Below, in pieces: positions 57,951-64,000 of a stretch of 64,000 nucleotides of DNA (position 1 is the stretch's first letter; every line of letters starts with the position of its first letter). Under the pieces are notes generated by a model. The model worked only from the letters and a program-made list of their open reading frames with translations. It was not told the DNA's origin and did not search any database. The position numbers and the translations under genes are program-made. This stretch comes from an uncultured Nocardioides sp. (GTDB lineage: Bacteria > Actinomycetota > Actinomycetes > Propionibacteriales > Nocardioidaceae), in contig NZ_CANKZF010000001.1 of assembly GCF_947488515.1 (NCBI RefSeq), forward strand, positions 868,001-932,000. Direction: 5' to 3'.

Positions 57951-58801
57951 GACAGGATCCGCTTCTCGGTCGGCAGCCGGCCGATGCGCATCATCGCCCA
58001 GTAGGCGAGCACGCAGACGCCGAACCCGATGCCCAGCACGAGGACGCCACCCGGCGAGGCGTACTGCCGGATCGCCGCGGTCTGGAACGACATCAGCAGC
58101 AGGACAATCCACGGCGCGGCGACGGCCAGCCGAGCACCGTTGACGGTCCAGGCCTGCCGTGACTCGAGCTCGGACCGCGTGCGCGCGTCGTCGCGGAGGA
58201 ACCCGGAGAGGTTGCGCAGCAGACGGCCGAGATCGCCGCCGCCGACCTCGCGCGCCAGCCGCAGCCCCTCGATCACGCGGTCGCCGACGGGGTCGGCGAG
58301 CCGGTCCTTGAGCCGGTCGAGGCACTCGCCGAACCGGCCGCTGACCTGGTAGTCGAGGGCGAACTGGGCGAAGTCGGCGCGCAGCGCCTCGGGCCCGTTG
58401 GTGCCGAGCGCGGCGACGGCGTCGGGGAGGGAGAGCCCGGCGCGCACGGCGCTCGCGAGGTTGTCGACCGCCTCGGGCCACACCTCGGCGAAGTCACGCA
58501 GCCGGCGGGCCGCCCGCTGACGCAGCACGGCGATCGGGAGGTAGGCGGCCATGGCGGCGAACACGACCGCCACCGGGACGGTCCTCGACACAGCCTGCAC
58601 CAGCGCAAAGGCCACGGCGAACAGTACGAGGCACAACGTGAGCACGCTCGCCGGCGTGACGTCCGCAAGGCCGGCGCGGCCGAGGAGGCGACCCAGCGCC
58701 GTCGAGGTCGGTGACGCGGAGCGCGGCGTGCGCGGCAGGGCGAAGGCGGACCAGATCAGCAGCAGGCCGACGCCCACCCCCAGCCCGACGAGCGCGCCCA
58801 T
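57947..58801 (-). CDS. tadB: TadB, pilus assembly membrane protein
   Basis: 284 residues. T2SSF-type core: EVWPEAVDNLASAVRAGLSL, SGRFGECLDRLKDRLADPVGDRVIEG and LRLAREVGGGDLGRLL, with helices at both ends. Partner of TadC in the inner-membrane platform. ATG 58801 shares its first base with the tadA stop codon, so translation is coupled. Confidence 0.93.
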   Translation of the reverse strand: MGALVGLGVGVGLLLIWSAFALPRTPRSASPTSTALGRLLGRAGLADVTPASVLTLCLVLFAVAFALVQAVSRTVPVAVVFAAMAAYLPIAVLRQRAARRLRDFAEVWPEAVDNLASAVRAGLSLPDAVAALGTNGPEALRADFAQFALDYQVSGRFGECLDRLKDRLADPVGDRVIEGLRLAREVGGGDLGRLLRNLSGFLRDDARTRSELESRQAWTVNGARLAVAAPWIVLLLMSFQTAAIRQYASPGGVLVLGIGFGVCVLAYWAMMRIGRLPTEKRILS

Positions 58802-60069
58802 CAGCGAGCGACCTCCTCGGAGGCAAGCAGCTGGTGGACGTCGATGCCGACCCGCTCGTAGCGCTCGACCCGCGCGGGCACTCCCCCGGTGCGCCGCAGG
58901 TCGGCACCGCGCCGGACGAAGATCGGCTCCACCTCGATGACGTCGGCCTCGACCCGCCCCGGCACGGAGACGATCTCGTTGACGCGGCGTACGCCGTCGG
59001 CGCCGAGGCCGAGGTGCACCACGAGGTCGACGCTGGTGGCGACCGTCGGCACCACGAAGCGCGCCGAGATGTTGTCGCCGGCCAGCAGCGGCAGGGTGCA
59101 CATCTTGACCAACGCCTCGCGGGCGCTGTTGGCGTGGAGGGTGGCCATGCCCGGCAGGCCGGAGTTGAGGGCGAGCAGGAGGTCGAGGCACTCGGCCGCG
59201 CGGACCTCTCCGACCAGGATCCGGCTCGGTCGCATCCGGAGCGCCTCCTTCACGAGGTCGCGCAGCACGATCTCGCCGGTCTGCTCGAGCCCGGCCTGCC
59301 GGGTCTGCATCGCGACCCAGTCGGGGTGGGAGAAGCGCAGCTCGAAGACCTCCTCCGCACTCACCACCCGCTCACCACCGGGCACCGCGGCCGCCAGGCA
59401 GTTGAGCATCGTCGTCTTGCCGGCCTGCGTGCCACCCGCGACGAGGATGTTGAGGCCGGCGCGCACCGACGCCTCGAGGAAGAGCGCCGCCTGGGGCGTC
59501 AGGCTGCCCAGCGACACCAGGTCGGACAGCCGGTGCGCGCGGAGCAGGAACTTGCGGATGTTGACCGCGGTGAAGCCGCGGGTGATGCCTTCGAGCACGA
59601 CGTGGAGGCGGTGCCCCTCGGGCAGCATCGCGTCGACGAACGGGGTCGAGATGTCGATCCGACGTCCGCTCGACTTCAGCATCCGCTCGACGAGCTCGTT
59701 GACCTGCGCCGCGTCGAGCCGGAGGTTGGTCAGCTCGTGGCGCCCGCGGCGGGCGATGAAGACCCGGCTGGGGTCGTTGATCCAGACCTCCTCGACCTCC
59801 GGGTCGTCGAGGAAGGGCTGCAGCGGGCCGAAGCCGGAGACACGGGCGACCAGCTCACCCACCATCGCGCTGTCGTCGGCGACGGGCGCGACCGCTCCGG
59901 TGAGGCTGAGGTCGTCGTGGTCGCGGACGACGTCCTCGGCGATCCGGCGTACGACGAGGGCCTCGCGCTGCGGGTCGACGCCCTCGCGCCGCACACGCTC
60001 GCGCACCTGCAGGTCGAGGCGCTCGACGAGGTCGTCGGCGTGCGGTCGCGTGACGCGATCAACGGCCAT
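58801..60069 (-). CDS. tadA: TadA/CpaF, pilus assembly ATPase
   Basis: 422 residues. Secretion ATPase of the VirB11/PulE type: Walker A GGTQAGKTT (212-220), Asp box region, and Walker-B-like ILVGEVR (284-290). N-terminal part includes the FGPLQPFLDDPEVEEVWINDP motif typical of CpaF. ATG 60069. It powers pilin polymerisation. First gene of the Tad operon here; no prepilin peptidase, CpaB, CpaC or CpaE gene is in the window. Confidence 0.95.
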   Translation of the reverse strand: MAVDRVTRPHADDLVERLDLQVRERVRREGVDPQREALVVRRIAEDVVRDHDDLSLTGAVAPVADDSAMVGELVARVSGFGPLQPFLDDPEVEEVWINDPSRVFIARRGRHELTNLRLDAAQVNELVERMLKSSGRRIDISTPFVDAMLPEGHRLHVVLEGITRGFTAVNIRKFLLRAHRLSDLVSLGSLTPQAALFLEASVRAGLNILVAGGTQAGKTTMLNCLAAAVPGGERVVSAEEVFELRFSHPDWVAMQTRQAGLEQTGEIVLRDLVKEALRMRPSRILVGEVRAAECLDLLLALNSGLPGMATLHANSAREALVKMCTLPLLAGDNISARFVVPTVATSVDLVVHLGLGADGVRRVNEIVSVPGRVEADVIEVEPIFVRRGADLRRTGGVPARVERYERVGIDVHQLLASEEVAR

Positions 60070-60164
60070 GTCGTGCCTGCTTCCCCGAGAAGACCTGCAC
60101 GAGGGACGCTACCCACGCCGACACCCCCGAAAACAGCCCCAGGGCAAAGCTTGTGGAGAACTCC

Positions 60165-61355
60165 TCAGACCCGGCCGCGCAGGATCCGTCGCCAGTAGAC
60201 CTGCGGCAGCACGTAGCGGTCCACCCACCACGTCACCGCCCGCGGCTTCGTCAGGTCGACCCACGGCACCGTCGGCTGCGGCCGGCCGTCGCGATCGACC
60301 TCGACGAGCATCAGCCGGTGGCGGGCGGTGGTGATCGGCATGACGGTGTAGCCGTCGTAGTGGCCGAGCGGGCGGCCCAGGCGGGCGGCGAGCAGGTTGG
60401 GCGCCAGGACGGCGACCTGCTTGCGCAGCGCCCCTCCGGACGGCCGGGTCCGCAGGTCGGCGACGTCGCCGAGCGCCCACACGTCGGGGAACCGGCGGTG
60501 CCGCATCGTCAGCGGGTCGACGTCGACCAGACCGGCCGGGTGGTCCCCCGCAAGCCCGGCGTCGACCACCCACCGGGGGGCGCGGTAGTGCGGGACCACG
60601 TGCGCGAGGGCGACGTCCTCGACCACCTCCTCCCCCGCCTGCGTGGCCAGCACGACGCTGCGGCCGTCGAGCCGGGAGACGGTCGACTCGCGGTGCACGC
60701 GGACGTCGTACGACGCCAGCGCCTCCTCCAGCCGCGCGTCCGGGCCGTCGAGGCCGAGAGGCGAGGGGCCGGGGAGCACCAGGTGCACGTCGATGTCGTC
60801 CAGCACGCCCGCCCGGCGCCAGTGGTCGCAGGCCATGAAGAGCGGCTTGAGCGCGGTCGCGCCGCACGGCGCCGGCTCGGGCGGCAGGGTGAAGACCACC
60901 CGCCCGGACTGCAGTCCGCGGAGCGAGGGCCACACCCGCCCGGCGGTGTCGTCGTCGAAGGTCGAGGCTGCCCACCCGGCGTCGTACGCCTCGCGAAGGC
61001 CGGGGGTGGCGTCCCAGTCCTCGTCGAGGCCGGGGCACACGACCAGGGTCCGGCAGGTGAGGCGGCGCCCGGACCGGGTCTCGACGGACCTCTCAGCGGG
61101 GTCGACCGCGACGACCTCGTCGCGCAGCGTCGTGCACCCGTCCGGCACCACGCGGTCGGCGGGGCGCGAGAGCGACGACATGGTGGCCTCGCCGCCGCCG
61201 ACATAGCTCAGGAGCGGGCGGTAGCGGTGGACCGCCTGCGACTCGATGACCGCGACGTCGGGCGCGCCGTCGCGCAGCAGCCGGGCGGCGAGGGAGGTGC
61301 CGGCGTTGCCGCCACCGACGATCAGGACGTCGTGGTGCTGCGGGGTGTCGGCCAC
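60165..61355 (-). CDS. SQR-like FAD-dependent oxidoreductase
   Basis: 396 residues. Dinucleotide-binding LIVGGGNAGTSLAARL at the N-terminus; mid-protein PCGATALKPLFMACDHWR and GDVADLRTRPSGGALRKQVAVLAPNLLA near the C-terminus, as in sulfide:quinone reductase-type (type III) flavoproteins. It may oxidise sulfide or another donor and pass electrons to quinone. A C-terminal amphipathic region is present. GTG 61355. Only one Cys pair is visible, so the SQR role is uncertain. Confidence 0.85.
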   Translation of the reverse strand: MADTPQHHDVLIVGGGNAGTSLAARLLRDGAPDVAVIESQAVHRYRPLLSYVGGGEATMSSLSRPADRVVPDGCTTLRDEVVAVDPAERSVETRSGRRLTCRTLVVCPGLDEDWDATPGLREAYDAGWAASTFDDDTAGRVWPSLRGLQSGRVVFTLPPEPAPCGATALKPLFMACDHWRRAGVLDDIDVHLVLPGPSPLGLDGPDARLEEALASYDVRVHRESTVSRLDGRSVVLATQAGEEVVEDVALAHVVPHYRAPRWVVDAGLAGDHPAGLVDVDPLTMRHRRFPDVWALGDVADLRTRPSGGALRKQVAVLAPNLLAARLGRPLGHYDGYTVMPITTARHRLMLVEVDRDGRPQPTVPWVDLTKPRAVTWWVDRYVLPQVYWRRILRGRV

Positions 61356-61378
61356 CCGTCCAAACTAGCCCGCGGACC

Positions 61379-62071
61379 TCAGGTGCCGGTCTCGAGCCGG
61401 AAGCCGACGCCGCGGATCGCCACGACCTTCTCGCCCGCCGCGGCGGCCTCGAGCTTGCTGCGGAGGCGGCCGATGGTGACGTCGAGGGTCTTGGTCGAGC
61501 CGTACCAGTTCTGGTCCCAGACCTCGTTCATCAGGGTCTCGCGGGGCACGACCTTGTCGTGGCTGTTGGCGAGGACGGCCAGGACGTCGAACTCCTTGGC
61601 GGTCAGCGCGATCTCACGGTCGCCGAGGTGGACGCGGCGCGAGGCGGCGTCGATCTTGAGGCCGGAGGAGGTGGTGACCGTGGTGTCGTCGGGGGCCGGG
61701 GTGCTGCCGCTGCGGCGCAGGAGGGCGCGCACGCGGGCGAGGAGCTCGGCGAGGCCGAACGGCTTGGCGAGGTAGTCGTCGGCGCCGACGTCGAGGCCGA
61801 CCACTCGGTCGAGCTCACCGGCGCGGGCGGTCACCATGATGATGCCGCCGAGGTAGCCGCCCGAGCGCATCTGGCGGCACACGTCGATGCCGTCCATGTC
61901 GGGCAGGCCGAGGTCGAGGATCACGACCGCCGGACCTTCACCCACGGCGAAGGCGACGGCGTCAGCGCCCACGGACACGCGGTTGACCTCGTAGCCCTCG
62001 CGCTCGAGGGTGCGCATGAGGGGGACGGCGATGTCCTCTTCGTCCTCAACCACCAGCACGTCGTGAGCCAT
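61379..62071 (-). CDS. OmpR-family response regulator
   Basis: 230 residues. Receiver domain with phosphoacceptor Asp53 (VILDLGLPDMDG), switch Thr81 and Lys103 (LAKPFGLAELLARVRALLRR), then a winged-helix Trans_reg_C domain (ALTAKEFDVLAVLANSHDKVVPRETLMNEVWDQNWYGSTKTLDVTIGRLRSKL). ATG 62071. No histidine kinase gene is adjacent, so it is an orphan here; neighbour on the left is the SQR-like gene, 23 bp away, possibly a target or co-transcribed partner. Confidence 0.95.
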   Translation of the reverse strand: MAHDVLVVEDEEDIAVPLMRTLEREGYEVNRVSVGADAVAFAVGEGPAVVILDLGLPDMDGIDVCRQMRSGGYLGGIIMVTARAGELDRVVGLDVGADDYLAKPFGLAELLARVRALLRRSGSTPAPDDTTVTTSSGLKIDAASRRVHLGDREIALTAKEFDVLAVLANSHDKVVPRETLMNEVWDQNWYGSTKTLDVTIGRLRSKLEAAAAGEKVVAIRGVGFRLETGT

Positions 62072-62152
62072 GGCGAGAGCATAGATGCACCTCCCGGCCC
62101 TCATGGGGCGAATCCACGGGACACCTGCGGGGCAACACCCGGACCGACGGTG

Positions 62153-63055
62153 TCAGGCCTCGAAGACGTCCCCCAGCCGGGCCACCCGCTCCAGCACCTG
62201 GTCCATGGTGAGCTGCTCGAGCGCCAGGTCGTCCTCGGCGCCCTCCTCGACCTCGTCCCACGTCAGCGGCGCGGCGGCGGTCGGACGCTCGCGCCCGCGG
62301 AGGGAGTACGGCGAGATCGTGGTCTTGGACCCGGAGTTCTGCGACCAGTCGAGGAACACCTTGCCGGGCCGCTTGGCCTTCGTCATCACGCTCGTGACCA
62401 GGTCGGGGTGCTCCTTCATGAGCTCCTCGGCGACCTCCTTCGCGAGCGCGGTCGTGCCGTCGCTGTCCAGGCTGCCGCGCCCGTCCGGCAGCGGGGCGTA
62501 CAGGTGCAGGCCCTTGCTCCCACTGAGCACCGGGGTGCAGCTGAGGTCGCGCTCGGCCAGCGCGTCGCGCACCATCAGCGCGACCTGGGCACACTCGTGG
62601 AGCCCTGCCGGCTCGCCGGGGTCGAGGTCGATGACGAGGCGGTTGGGGTGGCGCGGCCGGCCCTTGGCGTCGACGGTCCACTGGTGCACGTGCAGCTCGA
62701 GCGAGGCGAGGTTGGCCAGCCAGGTCAGGGTGGCGAGGTCGTCGCAGATCGGGAAGCGGATCGTGCCGTCCCCCTTGCCCGAGCGCGAGCCCGTGGTCGA
62801 CACCTCGTGCGTACGCACCCACGACGGCGTGCCGGCCGGCGCGTTCTTCTCGAAGAAGCTCCCCTTCTCCACCCCGTGCGGCCAGCGGATCCGGGTGACC
62901 GCGCGGTCCTTCAGGTGCGGGAGGAGCGCCGGCGAGACCTGCGCGTAGTAGTTGAGCACCTCGCCCTTGGTCGTGCCGGTGCGCGGGTAGAGCACCTTGT
63001 CGAGGTTGCTGATGGTCAGGGTGCGGCCGTCGACGTCGACCTGCAGCTCGCTCAT
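62153..63055 (-). CDS. LigD-type DNA polymerase/primase domain protein
   Basis: 300 residues, matching the polymerase (PolDom) part of LigD: TISNLDKVLYPRTGTTKGEVLNYYAQVSPALLPHLKDRAVTRIRWPHGVEKGSFFEKNAPAGTP gives its family start; the metal-binding site appears as LVIDLDPGEP (Asp-x-Asp); the end has KVFLDWSQNSGSKTTISPYSLRGRERPTAAAPLTWDEV. In end joining it fills DNA ends with Ku. ATG 63055 overlaps the L,D-transpeptidase stop by 4 nt. Stand-alone, not fused to the ligase. Confidence 0.94.
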   Translation of the reverse strand: MSELQVDVDGRTLTISNLDKVLYPRTGTTKGEVLNYYAQVSPALLPHLKDRAVTRIRWPHGVEKGSFFEKNAPAGTPSWVRTHEVSTTGSRSGKGDGTIRFPICDDLATLTWLANLASLELHVHQWTVDAKGRPRHPNRLVIDLDPGEPAGLHECAQVALMVRDALAERDLSCTPVLSGSKGLHLYAPLPDGRGSLDSDGTTALAKEVAEELMKEHPDLVTSVMTKAKRPGKVFLDWSQNSGSKTTISPYSLRGRERPTAAAPLTWDEVEEGAEDDLALEQLTMDQVLERVARLGDVFEA

Positions 63056-63765
63056 CGGCCGACCCCGATCACCGGCACGCGGGCGGGGTCGAGGAGCCGC
63101 ACCAGCGAGCGGATGAACCGCCGCGGAGCGCTGACGCAGCCGGCGGTCGCGCCGCGCCCGTTGACGTGGAGGAAGATCCCCGAGCCGCGGTGGCGCACCT
63201 GCTCGACGTTGAAGTCGGTGACGATCGACCACTCGTACTGCCGGGGGTAGTCGGTCAGCCGCTCCGAGGAGTCGGGGTCGGACTTCGGCAGCCACCAGCG
63301 GAAGCCGCCGTCGCGCTGGTTGCGCAGCTGGTTGTAGAAGTCGGAGGCGTTGTCCTGCACCCAGTGGTCCCCCTTGCGGATCCGGTGGTGCGGCAGCGAC
63401 GCGCGCGGGTCGGCGGCGTGGGTGCCGAAGGTGGAGATCAGTCCGTAGGTGCCCAGCGGCGTCGTCCCCGATCCCTGCCGTCGTCGGTCGCCGTCGACCA
63501 GGCCGCCGTATCCGGTGCGACCGTCGGACGTGGTCAGCTGCCGCTCCCACCCGTCGGCGGTCAGCCGCCACAGCGAGACACGGGCGCGCACGCCACGGGT
63601 GTGGTCGACGGTGACGACCTGCGCGGTGCCGGCGCGGAGCTCGACGCGTACGCCGTCGAGGCGGACGACGTCGGCCTGCCGGGCCTCCGCTCCTGCGCCG
63701 GTCGGCGCGAGGAGGCCAGTGGCCGCGAGCATCGCCGCCACCGCCGCCATCAAGAGCCGCCTCAT
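63052..63765 (-). CDS. Secreted L,D-transpeptidase (YkuD)-like protein
   Basis: 237 residues. Signal peptide (LLMAAVAAMLAATGLLAPTGAGA) and a YkuD-type fold with catalytic motif FLHVNGRGATAGCVSAPRRF: His and the Cys of GCVS. Such proteins cross-link peptidoglycan or anchor proteins to it; many secreted members of this branch have no proven role. ATG 63765. It is coded between DNA ligase and LigD-polymerase genes with 4-nt overlaps on both sides, so it is in one transcription unit with repair genes. Confidence 0.88.
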   Translation of the reverse strand: MRRLLMAAVAAMLAATGLLAPTGAGAEARQADVVRLDGVRVELRAGTAQVVTVDHTRGVRARVSLWRLTADGWERQLTTSDGRTGYGGLVDGDRRRQGSGTTPLGTYGLISTFGTHAADPRASLPHHRIRKGDHWVQDNASDFYNQLRNQRDGGFRWWLPKSDPDSSERLTDYPRQYEWSIVTDFNVEQVRHRGSGIFLHVNGRGATAGCVSAPRRFIRSLVRLLDPARVPVIGVGR

Positions 63766-64000
63766 GTCAGGTCCTCGGGCGAGAGGTCGTCGCGGACGCC
63801 CTGGAACGACGGCTGCCGCAGGCGCTCGTAGCCGAGGCCGTGGGTGTCGATGTCGACCACGACCCGCGGCTCGACCCAGAACGTGCCGGTGGCGTCGATG
63901 CGGGGCACCTCGTCGGCGAACGGCGACGCCCCGGCCGCCAGCGGTGCCATCAGGGCGCCGAGCCGGGTGCTGGTCGCTCCGGCGATGCCGCTGCCGACCC
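63762..64000 (-). CDS. ATP-dependent DNA ligase, C-terminal part
   Basis: The gene runs off the right edge; 79 codons are seen, ending at the stop 63762. The end reads FWVEPRVVVDIDTHGLGYERLRQPSFQGVRDDLSPEDLT in pieces typical of the ligase OB-fold (WVEPRVVVDI, LRQPSFQGVRDD). It would seal DNA ends in non-homologous end joining together with the LigD-type polymerase downstream. Its stop overlaps the transpeptidase start by 4 nt. Confidence 0.85.
   Translation of the reverse strand, partial: VGSGIAGATSTRLGALMAPLAAGASPFADEVPRIDATGTFWVEPRVVVDIDTHGLGYERLRQPSFQGVRDDLSPEDLT

Overview
The window is a 64-kb stretch of a very GC-rich genome with frequent GTG starts, many 4-nt ATGA/GTGA gene overlaps and typical actinobacterial families (DUF3039, DUF3048, ANTAR regulators, a c-di-AMP riboswitch before an NlpC/P60 gene, Tad pili, LigD-type end joining, treX-treY-treZ). 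Gene content and style point to a member of the Propionibacteriales, most likely Nocardioides or a close relative; this is inferred from families and codon style, not from a search. No phage, transposase, rRNA, tRNA or CRISPR was seen.

Layout, left to right. 0-8 kb: end of a lipoprotein gene, an argP/lysE amino-acid export pair, a MarR-regulated MFS pump with a perfect 21-bp operator, an ASCH/helix-hairpin-helix protein, hppD with a divergent Lrp-type regulator, a secreted protein and an IclR regulator. 8-17 kb: a helicase-DUF3039-YqgE block, a TetR regulator, a DUF3048 lipoprotein, the riboswitch-controlled NlpC/P60 peptidase, a FabG-like reductase, a PAP2 phosphatase, a HIT protein, and an excalibur-nuclease. 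17-21 kb: three GAF-ANTAR regulators and a STAS protein, probably stress or signal control. 21-26 kb: small accessory genes, including a MerR/SnoaL divergon, TerD, and a protein built of nonapeptide repeats paired with an RDD membrane protein.

26-30 kb carries two glycosyltransferases, the first fused to HEAT repeats, then ssrA (tmRNA) on the minus strand. 30-39 kb holds a CNNM/CBS membrane protein with an extra C-terminal domain and a sugar locus (ROK repressor, solute-binding lipoprotein, two permeases, GH3 hexosaminidase, ROK kinase) that fits uptake and cleavage of amino-sugar oligosaccharides using an ATPase encoded elsewhere. 39-48 kb is the widely conserved prfB-ftsE-ftsX-M23 peptidase-smpB block, but a four-gene accessory locus sits between prfB and ftsE: a small WXG100-like protein, a T7SS-type protein with an HExxH metallopeptidase motif, a DUF4919-like protein and a WD40-like lipoprotein. 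This insert is the strongest candidate for a little-described system.

48-64 kb has a secreted protein, the treX-treY-treZ operon for making trehalose from glycogen, a compact Tad pilus operon (tadA, tadB, tadC, pilin-like, two TadE-like, one TadG-like), an SQR-like flavoprotein, an orphan OmpR-type response regulator, and an end-joining cluster (LigD-type polymerase, an L,D-transpeptidase-like protein, ATP-dependent DNA ligase) running off the right edge. A palindromic repeat family occurs at two places (4.5 kb and 39.4 kb).
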